38,063 bases of DNA from Alphaproteobacteria bacterium (GTDB lineage Bacteria > Pseudomonadota > Alphaproteobacteria > Acetobacterales > Acetobacteraceae), in the NCBI GenBank assembly GCA_017307335.1, contig JAFKFJ010000191.1, positions 1 to 38,063 on the forward strand, read 5' to 3'. Below are positions 25,566 through 32,666 of this stretch, piece after piece. The translations under genes and the position numbers were made by a program. Below the pieces are notes generated by a model. The model saw only the letters and a list, made by a program, of their open reading frames with translations. It did not search any database and was not told the DNA's origin. Numbering within the stretch: the stretch's first letter is position 1; the number at the start of each line of letters is the position of its first letter.

Positions 25566-27086
25566 TCAGCAGTAGCGGCCGCATCGCCTGACGGCATCGA
25601 ACAGCCGCTGGCTGCTGAAGGTGCCGGCGAAATAGAGCGTGGCGACCGCGTCGAACCCGAATTCGTGAATGAGCCTGGCCGCGCAGTCCACCTTGTCCTG
25701 ATAGGCCACGCGCTCCGCCTTCGGCAGTCCCTGCTCCTGCAGCACCGCGTCGGCGACATACTGGGTCACGCCTTCGTTGAGGTCGTGGCACATATTGCGC
25801 AGCATGACTGACGAATATTTGTGAATCGCCTCGTGCAGCGCCTCGCCGAAATGCGCGGCCTGCGGCAGGTGGATCGTGTCGTGCCGCCGGTCGTAGAAGC
25901 CGCCGACCGTGGTGCCCTCCGTCGCCTCCCCGATATTCGCCGCGCGCTTGGCCGCGGCGAAGGCGTCCGGCGCGTCGACCACGAACCGCCCGGGCGTGCG
26001 CAGGTTGATTGCCCGCTTGCCGGTAACGTAGGGCGCCAGCAGACGGCTCGCCTCGATCATGGTCTGCAGCAGGGTCACGGTCCGCGCGAGGGCGACGGGC
26101 TCACCCGCGACGGGCGCCTCCGTGGTCGCGCCCGCCCGGCGCGCCGCCGACAGCCCCTGCAGGGTCAGTTGCTGGCGCATCTGGCGGATGTATTCCTCCG
26201 CCGCCCCGATATACGCCTGCTGCTCGTCCATCCGCGCCTGGATGTCCCTGATCGACGCAAGCTTGTCCGCGACCGCCTGCTGCGCCGCCGCATGGCGCGC
26301 CCGGTCCGCGTCCGCCTGCATGCCCCGCAGCAGGGCCACGAGCGGGAAGAGCTTGGCGAGCGCGTCGCTTCCCGCATCCGGCGGGCGCTGCTCCGCCTCC
26401 AGGGCCGCCAGCGCGTCCTCGGCGGCGAGAAACGCCCGCTCGGCGCTGTGCAGATCCGCCCGCCCGGCGGCCAGCTCGGCGGGCAGCGCCGCCCTGGCCG
26501 TCTGCAGCGTGGCCTTCATGCGCGCGAGCGCCGGGTTGGCCTTCACGAAGAACGGCTCTTCCGCCTCCTCGCGCGCCGCCTGCTGTGCGACGAGGTTGGC
26601 CATGATCGGCGCCAGTTGCGCCTCCAGCGCCTGGGCGTTCTGCGCGATGTCGTCCCATCGCTGTTCGCGCTCCAGCAGCACATCGAGCGGTTCATCGGGC
26701 TCGCCGGCGGGCTGGCGCTGGATGCGCGGCGGTTGCCCGGATTGCTGCCCAGACTGCTGCACCACATGCGCCAGTTCGTGCGCGAGCAGGCGCTGGCCGT
26801 CGGTGGTGCCGGGGCGATAGAGGCCGGGCGCGAAGACGATGTCGTGTCCGACCGTATAGGCCCGCGCGCTCAGCGCCCGCGCCGAGGCGCCCGCCGCCTC
26901 ATCGCTGTGGATGCGCACGGTCGCGAAGTTGTGGCCGAAGCGCGGTTCGAAATAGGCGCGGGTCGCGGCGGCGAGCGGCTCGCCGCAGGTGCCGGCCGCT
27001 CGCCCGAGGGTGGCACTCCGTGGGGCGCGCCCGGTTGGACCGGCCGCCGCGGCCGTTTGAGCCCTCGCCATCGCCGGAGCGAACAT
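25566..27086 (-). CDS. DUF4157 (eCIS-core) protein with a second C-terminal HExxH site
   Basis: From ATG 27086 the protein has 506 residues; an alternative TTG start at 27128 lies inside a tandem repeat. Residues about 32-112 are the DUF4157 domain: YFEPRFGHNFATVRIHSD, ARAYTVGHDIVFAPG and the HELAHVVQQ zinc motif (103-107). A long Ala/Glu/Arg-rich helical region, likely coiled coil, covers about 135-320. The C-terminus carries another zincin-like site, GEALHEAIHKYSS (418-422), with a possible third ligand in LNEGVTQYVAD (Glu438). DUF4157 proteins accompany contractile injection systems and polymorphic toxins and may carry variable effector domains. No sheath, tube or baseplate gene is in the window. 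The peptidase role is inferred. Confidence 0.82.
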   Translation of the reverse strand: MFAPAMARAQTAAAAGPTGRAPRSATLGRAAGTCGEPLAAATRAYFEPRFGHNFATVRIHSDEAAGASARALSARAYTVGHDIVFAPGLYRPGTTDGQRLLAHELAHVVQQSGQQSGQPPRIQRQPAGEPDEPLDVLLEREQRWDDIAQNAQALEAQLAPIMANLVAQQAAREEAEEPFFVKANPALARMKATLQTARAALPAELAAGRADLHSAERAFLAAEDALAALEAEQRPPDAGSDALAKLFPLVALLRGMQADADRARHAAAQQAVADKLASIRDIQARMDEQQAYIGAAEEYIRQMRQQLTLQGLSAARRAGATTEAPVAGEPVALARTVTLLQTMIEASRLLAPYVTGKRAINLRTPGRFVVDAPDAFAAAKRAANIGEATEGTTVGGFYDRRHDTIHLPQAAHFGEALHEAIHKYSSVMLRNMCHDLNEGVTQYVADAVLQEQGLPKAERVAYQDKVDCAARLIHEFGFDAVATLYFAGTFSSQRLFDAVRRCGRYC

Positions 27087-27094
27087 CGCCGCAT

Positions 27095-27139
27095 CCAATC
27101 TCGAAGCGCCCAATCTCGAAGCGCCCAATCTCGAAGCGC
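27095..27139 (-). repeat. three perfect tandem copies of a 15-bp unit
   Basis: The plus-strand unit CCAATCTCGAAGCGC occurs three times without a mismatch (27095-27109, 27110-27124, 27125-27139). The period is a multiple of three, so copy changes keep frame. In the DUF4157 frame it reads GASRL repeats before the likely ATG start, and it may lie in the leader or extreme N-terminus. Confidence 0.92.
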
Positions 27140-27382
27140 CGGAAGCGCGCGCGGCTCAGACGCCCGCCGAACGTAGCCAGGGCGACACGGCGCCGACAAC
27201 GAAAAACCGGCCATGCCCATGCCGATGCGCTCGCCGCGCCCCGGTCCGCACCCCGGGGGTCGGCGAACGCCTTCGCGGCCTGCTGATGGCAGGCCGAGCC
27301 GGCAGCGCACCGGGGAATTGGCTTTTGAGTGGGGCTGCGTGCCGGTAGGCTCGGCCGACGCCATCCGCTGTGAGGAACCCCG

Positions 27383-27958
27383 ATGTCCCTCGATCCGAAC
27401 CGGCTGATCCTGACCGGCGAAAACCCTTTCATTCGCCTGAGCGAAGCGGACGACGGCACGTTCACCACCAACGCCAGTTTCTGGCGCATCCTGATTTCAC
27501 CAGCCGGCCCCGGCCATGTTCTGTATCTGAAGAGCGAGCTGACCCAGGACCGGTGGAAGATCTATTCCGACAACATCGCCATGGCGCGCTGGCTGCAGAA
27601 CACCGTGCAGGGCATGCTCAACGGCGAACTCGCGGACACCTCGATCCCGGTGACCGACGCGGCGTTCGACAAGGCGGGCGATGCCCGCGATTTCTGGACC
27701 GAGCGCGCGGTGTCACACGACGAGGAGGTCGCGCTGACCTGGTACGACATCGGCGAGCCGCTGCTGATCCACACCCAGCCGGGGCCGCCGCCGGCCCGCA
27801 AATACGGCGTCTGCACGGTGCTGATCCCGGCGCTCGGCGCGCGCCTGGCGGTGAACGGGGTTCAGGCGAAAGGCGGCCCACTTCCGACCCCGCGCGAAGG
27901 CAGGCCGTTCAGCACCTGTGCGCTGGCGTTCTCCGAAAGCTGGACCGAGGCTCGCTGA
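27383..27958 (+). CDS. unknown conserved-looking protein
   Basis: ATG 27383 with GAGGAA upstream gives 191 residues. The composition is protein-like and ordered: NPFIRLSEADDGTFTTNASFWRILISP, YLKSELTQDRWKIYSDNIAMARWLQ, EVALTWYDIGEPLLIHTQPG, and a C-terminal STCALAFSESWTEAR. There is no signal peptide, TM helix or known motif, and I recognise no family. It is divergent from the DUF4157 gene, about 300 bp away, and convergent with the amidase. Aromatic-rich strands suggest a beta-rich soluble protein, which is inference. Confidence 0.75.
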   Translation: MSLDPNRLILTGENPFIRLSEADDGTFTTNASFWRILISPAGPGHVLYLKSELTQDRWKIYSDNIAMARWLQNTVQGMLNGELADTSIPVTDAAFDKAGDARDFWTERAVSHDEEVALTWYDIGEPLLIHTQPGPPPARKYGVCTVLIPALGARLAVNGVQAKGGPLPTPREGRPFSTCALAFSESWTEAR

Positions 27959-27961
27959 CAC

Positions 27962-27981
27962 GCGCCGGCCGCCGCCGGCGC
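27962..27981. terminator. bidirectional GC hairpin between convergent genes
   Basis: GCGCCGGC (27962-27969), loop CGCC, and GCCGGCGC (27974-27981) form a perfect 8-bp stem 3 bp after the stop of the unknown gene and about 75 bp beyond the amidase stop. It lacks a clear T-tract but is well placed to end both transcripts. Confidence 0.45.
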
Positions 27982-28055
27982 AAACTCGACGGGGGCGCAC
28001 CAGGGCTGGCGCGTTTCGTGACGGGGCGGACAGCAATTCGCGTTTTCGCCCCGCC

Positions 28056-29453
28056 TCAGGTCTCCAGGGCCGGCATGGCGAAGGGCTGTGCCACCTCCAG
28101 CGTGCGGGCCGCGCGCAGCACCAGGTCGTCGCGATAGAGCCCGGCGGCGAGCTGCACCGCGCGCGGCAGGCCGGCGGCCGTGAAGCCCATCGGCACGCTG
28201 ATCGCCGGCTGGCGCGAGAGGTTGAAGGCGAAGGTCCACGGCGCCCACTCGTTCCACAGCGCGTGCATGGGATCGCCGAGCGGCGCCTCCGCCAGCGGCG
28301 CCGCGGCCGGCACGGCAGGGCAGAGCACGAGGTCGTAGGTCTGGTGAAACCGCGCCATCGCGTGCGCGGCGGCAAGGCGCATCGCCTCGCCGTCGAGAAA
28401 CTCGATCGCGGAGAGCCCGCCGGCGGCACGGGCAACGTCCAGAAGGCCGGGGTCGAGCATGTGCCGTCGCGTCTCGGGAAACGAGTGCACGAGCCGCGCG
28501 AGCGCCACGCCCCAGATGCGCCCAAAAATGTCGCGGGTGTCGGGCAGGCCCGGATCGGCCTCCTCCACCTCGGCGCCCGCCTCCATCAGCATGCGGGCCG
28601 CATCGTCCACGGCCGCCATGCCCTCCCAGTCCACCGGCGCGTCGAAGCCCGGGCGGCGCAGCACGGCGACGCGCAGCTCGGCCACCCCCTCCTCGATCCC
28701 GTCACGCCAGTCGCGCCGGTCGTCGGGCAGGGAATAGGGGTCGCGCAGGTCGTGGCGGGCGATGGCGTTGAGCAGCAGGGCCGCGTCGCGCACGCTGCGC
28801 GTCATCGGCCCCGTCACCGCGACATGGGCGAAGGCGCCGAGCGGCCATTGCGCCACCCGCCCGAAGCTCGGCTTCAGCCCGACCACGCCGCACCACGCGG
28901 CGGGGATGCGGATGGAGCCGCCGGCATCGGTGCCCAGATGCAGCGGCCCGAACCCGGCCGCCGCCGCCGCGCCGGCGCCGGCGGAGGAGCCGCCCGGCGT
29001 GTGCGCGGGATTCCACGGGTTGCGCGTGATGCCGTGCAGCGGGCAGTCGCCCGGCGACTTCCACCCGAACTCGGTGGTCGTGGTCTTGGCCACGATCACC
29101 GCCCCCTCGGCCTTGAGCCCCACGACGCTCGGCCCGTCATCGGCCGCCGGCGTCGCCTCGGTCAGGCGCGAGCCGCGGCGGGTGGGGTGGCCGGCGAGGT
29201 CGATCAGGTCCTTGACCGTGCACGGCACCCCGTCGAGCAGGCCGAGCGGGCGGCCGACGCGCCAGCGCTGCTCGCTCTCGGCGGCGGCCGCCTGCGCCTG
29301 CGGGTTCATCAGTGCGAAGGCGTTGAGGGCGGGGTTGTGGCGCGCGATGCGCTCGCTCACCGCATGCAGCGCCTCGCGCGGGCTGAGGCTGCCGCGGGCG
29401 TAGGCGGCGAGCAGCTCTTCGGCGGTCATCAGGGCGGGATCGGTGGGCGGCAT
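28056..29453 (-). CDS. amidase-signature family hydrolase
   Basis: This is a 465-residue amidase with the Ser-cisSer-Lys triad. Lys81 is in CTVKDLIDLAG, the cis-Ser in GGSSAGAGAAAAAGFGPLHLG (Ser156) and the nucleophile Ser180 in DAGGSIRIPAAWCGVVGLKPS. The rest matches AtzF/GatA-like amidases, with a YDLVLCPAVPAAAPL segment near the C-terminus. It hydrolyses an amide or allophanate-type substrate that cannot be predicted. gatB/gatC are absent here, so it is probably not the tRNA amidotransferase subunit. It is downstream of the DapA-like gene on the same strand, about 140 bp away. Confidence 0.9.
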   Translation of the reverse strand: MPPTDPALMTAEELLAAYARGSLSPREALHAVSERIARHNPALNAFALMNPQAQAAAAESEQRWRVGRPLGLLDGVPCTVKDLIDLAGHPTRRGSRLTEATPAADDGPSVVGLKAEGAVIVAKTTTTEFGWKSPGDCPLHGITRNPWNPAHTPGGSSAGAGAAAAAGFGPLHLGTDAGGSIRIPAAWCGVVGLKPSFGRVAQWPLGAFAHVAVTGPMTRSVRDAALLLNAIARHDLRDPYSLPDDRRDWRDGIEEGVAELRVAVLRRPGFDAPVDWEGMAAVDDAARMLMEAGAEVEEADPGLPDTRDIFGRIWGVALARLVHSFPETRRHMLDPGLLDVARAAGGLSAIEFLDGEAMRLAAAHAMARFHQTYDLVLCPAVPAAAPLAEAPLGDPMHALWNEWAPWTFAFNLSRQPAISVPMGFTAAGLPRAVQLAAGLYRDDLVLRAARTLEVAQPFAMPALET

Positions 29454-29593
29454 GCGCGCTCCGGCAGCGATTCGGGGTGGGGCCGCGCAGCATGGAGAAG
29501 GCGGCAGGGCAAGGGAACCGCCGCGCCGCCGCCTGACGCTTCCGTGCCGCGCGCGAACCCGTTGTTCCGGTTTCGGGCGGTGCGCCGCCCCGG

Positions 29594-30511
29594 CTAGGCC
29601 GGCGCGAGGTGCACGCCGCTCGCGTCAAACGCCGCGAACAGCCGCGCCTCGGCCGAGGCGTCGAGCGGCAGGTGCGGCGGACGCATGGCGAGCCACGCGC
29701 GCTCGCCCGTGTGCCGGGCCATCAGGGATTTCAGCGCGGGGATGACGGAGAACATCGTCACCGCCTTGCGGATCACGCCGAGCGTCGCCTGCGCCTCGGC
29801 GCCGGCCGAGCGGTCCCAGTTGGCGTAGACGACCGCGCTCACCGCGCTGCCGACATTCGCCGCCGCGGTGATGCAGCCGGCGCCGCCCTCCTGCAGCACC
29901 GCATGCAGCGCGCCGTCATCCGCGCAATAGACCTCGAACCTGTCGGCGGCGAAGGCGCGGACGTAGTTGAGCGTGTTGGCAAGGTCGCCACTGCTGTCCT
30001 TGACGCCGCGGAACCGGCCGGGATGCGCGCGCAGCAGCCGCTCGATCAGGCCGAGCGTGATCGGCACCGCGGATTGCTGCGGGAAATGATAGAGGTAGAG
30101 CGCGATGCCGTCCGGCACGCGCTGCGCGACCTCGGAGAAATACGCGAACAGCCCGTCCTCGCTCGGGTTCTTGTAGAAGAACGGCGGCAGCAGCAGCGCC
30201 CCGCGGCAGCCGAGCCCGGCGGCACGGCGGGTGAGGCGCACGGTGTCGGGGATCGCGGTGGTGCCGGTGCCGGGCAGCAGCGTGTTCACCGGAATGCCGC
30301 GCTCGGCCAGACCCTCCATGACCGCGACGCGCTCATCGACGCCCAGGCTGTTCGCCTCGCCGGTGGTGCCGAGAATGCCGAGGCCGTGGCAGCCGTTCCG
30401 CAGCAGCCAGCGGCAATGCGCGGCCATCCGGTCGAGATCGACCGCAAGATCGGCGCGCATCGGCGTCAGCACCGCCGCGTTCACGCCGCCGAAGAGTGCA
30501 TCGCGCATCAT
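29594..30511 (-). CDS. DapA-like lyase (dihydrodipicolinate synthase/N-acetylneuraminate lyase family)
   Basis: From ATG 30511 the protein has 305 residues. The start is supported by its ATGA overlap with the upstream UPF0260 gene and by GGAG 9 nt before. A TIM-barrel aldolase is indicated by GILGTTGEANSLGVDER (45-61), Tyr141 in LYLYHFP and the Schiff-base Lys171 in GVKDSSGD. The GTTGEA motif fits the wider superfamily. Substitutions around YHFPQQS suggest a non-lysine-pathway member (keto-acid or sugar-acid aldolase), so I do not assign dapA. It is probably catabolic. Confidence 0.88.
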   Translation of the reverse strand: MMRDALFGGVNAAVLTPMRADLAVDLDRMAAHCRWLLRNGCHGLGILGTTGEANSLGVDERVAVMEGLAERGIPVNTLLPGTGTTAIPDTVRLTRRAAGLGCRGALLLPPFFYKNPSEDGLFAYFSEVAQRVPDGIALYLYHFPQQSAVPITLGLIERLLRAHPGRFRGVKDSSGDLANTLNYVRAFAADRFEVYCADDGALHAVLQEGGAGCITAAANVGSAVSAVVYANWDRSAGAEAQATLGVIRKAVTMFSVIPALKSLMARHTGERAWLAMRPPHLPLDASAEARLFAAFDASGVHLAPA

Positions 30512-30978
30512 GATGATGATCTCCGTGTCCGTGGCGTGCGGCCGGGCCAGTCCACCACGTGATTCTCCAGCGCCCCGGCGCGCGTTTCGCTGATCGCCCG
30601 GCCGCGCACCGACACGCCCGCGCGGTGCACGCTCTGCGGGTCGCCGGAGACGAGCGGGTGCCACCAGGCGAGGTCCCGCCCCTCGGCGAGGCGGCGATAG
30701 GCACAGGTGGGCGGCAGCCAGTCAATATCCGTCAGCGCCCCGGGCGATAGCTGCACGCAGTCCGGCACAACCCGTCGCCGCGCCGCATAGTCGCCGCAGC
30801 GGCAGGAATGCAGGTCGAGCAGCCGGCAGGCGACGTTGGTGAAGGACAGCTCGCCGCTGTCGTCATGGCGCAGCTTGTGCAGGCAGCAGCGCCCGCAGCC
30901 GTCGCAGAGGGATTCCCACTCCGCGGCGCTCATCTCCTCGAGCCGCTTGGCTTTCCAGAACGGCGCCGGGTCCGACAT
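30508..30978 (-). CDS. UPF0260/YkgJ-type Cys-cluster protein (YcgN-like)
   Basis: ATG 30978 gives 156 residues. PFWKAKRLEEMSAAEWESLCDGCGRCC is the YcgN/UPF0260 signature. Cys-rich clusters CDGCGRCCLHK, CRLLDLHSCRCGDY and VPDCVQL are followed by LPPTCAYRRLAEGRDLAWWHPLVSGD. The family is predicted to bind a zinc or iron-sulfur centre; its cellular role is not established. Its stop overlaps the DapA-like start (ATGA), so the two are translationally coupled, although no functional link is known. Confidence 0.88.
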   Translation of the reverse strand: MSDPAPFWKAKRLEEMSAAEWESLCDGCGRCCLHKLRHDDSGELSFTNVACRLLDLHSCRCGDYAARRRVVPDCVQLSPGALTDIDWLPPTCAYRRLAEGRDLAWWHPLVSGDPQSVHRAGVSVRGRAISETRAGALENHVVDWPGRTPRTRRSSS

Positions 30979-31031
30979 GGGGGGCGAGCCTAGCGCGCGG
31001 CGACCCCCCGGGCTAGCCGCTGAACCTCGCG

Positions 31032-31694
31032 TCAGCCGCTGAACTTGGCGAGCATGCCGCGCAGCGGCGCGCTGCCGGGGTTGTCGGCGGCACGGTCGAG
31101 CACGATCTGCTGCGCCGCCAGCGGGCGGCCGTAATAGGCCTGGTTCCAGCTGCTGCGCGAGGAGATCAGGCTGCCTTGCAGCGAGATGCCGGCGAACAGG
31201 CCGCGGGTGCGGGCGAAGGAGACGATGTCGGCGCGCAGCGCCGCGGTGGTGGCACCCTCGATGCCCGCGCCGAAGGCCGCGACGGCGATGGAGGCGTCGG
31301 CGCCGATCTTGAACTGGCTGTCGAGGATCGCGTGCAGCCCCTTCTCGGTCAGGATCATCAGCACGATCTCGCTGTCCTGCACGCCGGCCTGCAGGCCGAA
31401 GCTGCCGCTGCCGATGGTATAGAAGGCGGGGCTGCTCCATCCCTGCGCGTCACGCACGGTCAGCACGCAGCCGCCGCCGGAGCCGCCGATGATGAAGCCG
31501 GCCTTGAACACCTGCGGGCAGATGAGCGCACCCTTGGAACGGCGCAGGAGCGCGAGCACGTCGCTCGAATCCTTCGCCGAGAAGATCTCCTGCACGGTCA
31601 GCGTCGAGCGGTCGACCAGCGCCTGCTGCTCGGTCTGGGCCCGCGCGGCGAGCGGCACGAGGGCCAGCAGGGCAACAAGCAGGATGCGGATCAT
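31032..31694 (-). CDS. secreted SYLF (YSC84-like) lipid-binding protein
   Basis: ATG 31694 (MIRILLVALLALVPLAARAQ) gives 220 residues with a signal peptide likely cleaved after ARA. The SYLF domain fills the rest: LRRSKGALICPQVFKAGFIIGGSGGGCVL, SSPAFYTIGSGSFGLQAG, ILTEKGLHAIL and KIGADASIAVAAFGAG. In eukaryotes the domain binds phosphoinositides; bacterial members are periplasmic or surface proteins of unknown role. The glycine-rich GGSGGG segment is the family core. It stands apart from its neighbours, 50 bp upstream of the UPF0260 gene in the same direction. Confidence 0.88.
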   Translation of the reverse strand: MIRILLVALLALVPLAARAQTEQQALVDRSTLTVQEIFSAKDSSDVLALLRRSKGALICPQVFKAGFIIGGSGGGCVLTVRDAQGWSSPAFYTIGSGSFGLQAGVQDSEIVLMILTEKGLHAILDSQFKIGADASIAVAAFGAGIEGATTAALRADIVSFARTRGLFAGISLQGSLISSRSSWNQAYYGRPLAAQQIVLDRAADNPGSAPLRGMLAKFSG

Positions 31695-31915
31695 GCGGCA
31701 TCTCCCGTGACTGTGCCGTTCCATAGCATCGCGCCGGCGCGGTCGGGCAAGGCCCGGCGCACGGCAAAGCGCCGCCGCCCGCCTGGGACGACGGCACATT
31801 CGCGTGCGGCGCGGGCGAATGGGACGGAGCGGTTTGCTGGCGTTCCGAACGCCGGCGCGGCGGCGCAGGTTCCCCGCGGCGGCCGGCCGTGCCGGCGGAG
31901 AACGCGGGGCTGCGC

Positions 31916-32515
31916 ATGACGGACGGGACCATAGACGCGGCGGCGGCCGCACTGGCGGCGATGGCGGCGTCGGCGCGGGCCTGCACCCGCTGCGCCGACC
32001 TGCCGCTCGGCCCGCGCCCGGTCCTGGTCGTTGCCGCCACCGCGCGGGTGCTGGTGATCGGCCAGGCGCCCGGCACGCGCGTGCACGCGACCGGCATCCC
32101 CTGGAACGATCCCTCCGGCGACCGGCTGCGCCTGTGGCTCGGCATGGACCGCGCGGCGTTCTACGACGCGACGCGGATCGCGATCATCCCGACCGGGCTC
32201 TGCTATCCCGGTCGCCTGCCGCGCGGCGGCGACGCGCCGCCCCGGGCCGGCTGCGCCGCGCACTGGCACCCGCGCCTCGTGCCGCTGCTGCCTTCGGTCC
32301 GGCTGACGCTGCTCGTGGGCTCCCACGCGCTGGACTTCGCGCTGGGGAAGGGGCCGATGACGGAGCGCGTGCGGCGCTTCCGCGACCTCCTGCCCGCCCG
32401 CTTCCCGCTGCCCCATCCGTCCTGGCGCACGGTGGGCTGGGAGCGGCGCAACCCCTGGTTCGGCGCGGAGGTGCTGCCGGCGCTGCGCGCGGCGGTAGCG
32501 GCGGCGCTCGGCTAG
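31916..32515 (+). CDS. uracil-DNA-glycosylase-family protein
   Basis: ATG 31916 gives 199 residues; a GTG at 31889 is an alternative. The UDG fold is seen in VLVIGQAPGTRVHATGIPWNDPSGDRL (about 44-70), the motif that binds the substrate base, and in FPLPHPSWRT near 166-175, which is the DNA-intercalation motif. There is no iron-sulfur Cys set as in family 4/5 enzymes; only CTRCADL near the start. It probably removes uracil or a related damaged base from DNA, but the subfamily is uncertain. The gene stands alone between the SYLF gene and the cyclase operon. Confidence 0.82.
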   Translation: MTDGTIDAAAAALAAMAASARACTRCADLPLGPRPVLVVAATARVLVIGQAPGTRVHATGIPWNDPSGDRLRLWLGMDRAAFYDATRIAIIPTGLCYPGRLPRGGDAPPRAGCAAHWHPRLVPLLPSVRLTLLVGSHALDFALGKGPMTERVRRFRDLLPARFPLPHPSWRTVGWERRNPWFGAEVLPALRAAVAAALG

Positions 32516-32555
32516 CCGCGTCCCGCATCACGTCCGGGTGATGGCAGTGACCTTC

Positions 32556-32574
32556 GTCGCACATTCGGTGCGAC
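32556..32574 (+). promoter_or_regulatory. 19-bp inverted repeat upstream of the cyclase pair
   Basis: GTCGCAC (32556-32562), spacer ATTCG and GTGCGAC (32568-32574) form perfect 7-bp arms. It ends 8 bp before a -10-like TATACT and would cover the -35 position, so a dimeric regulator bound here could control the cyclase operon. The regulator is unknown. Confidence 0.5.
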
Positions 32575-32582
32575 CGATCGCG

Positions 32583-32588
32583 TATACT
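32583..32588 (+). promoter_or_regulatory. -10-like hexamer for the cyclase operon
   Basis: TATACT differs from TATAAT by one base and sits in a short AT-rich island (32581-32600) in very GC-rich DNA. No good -35 hexamer is present at 17 bp. The start codon is 79 bp downstream. AACTTGAAGTT (32590-32600) is a further small palindrome just after it. Confidence 0.4.
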
Positions 32589-32666
32589 AAACTTGAAGTT
32601 ACTCTCCGAAGGGCCTTGCCGCCCGCAACGGGTGTCCCCGTGTGCGCGAGCGTTGGAGCGCGTGTC

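Noticed and set aside
23756..25591. Plus-strand open frame of 611 codons over paiB and the aldolase
   Set aside because: Antisense to two recognisable genes with full motifs; Arg/His/Gly-rich with no domain.
29594..30511. Assignment of the DapA-like gene as true dihydrodipicolinate synthase
   Set aside because: The Schiff-base Lys and Tyr are present, but the YHFPQQS active-site surroundings differ from DapA and the context is not lysine biosynthesis, so only the superfamily is called.
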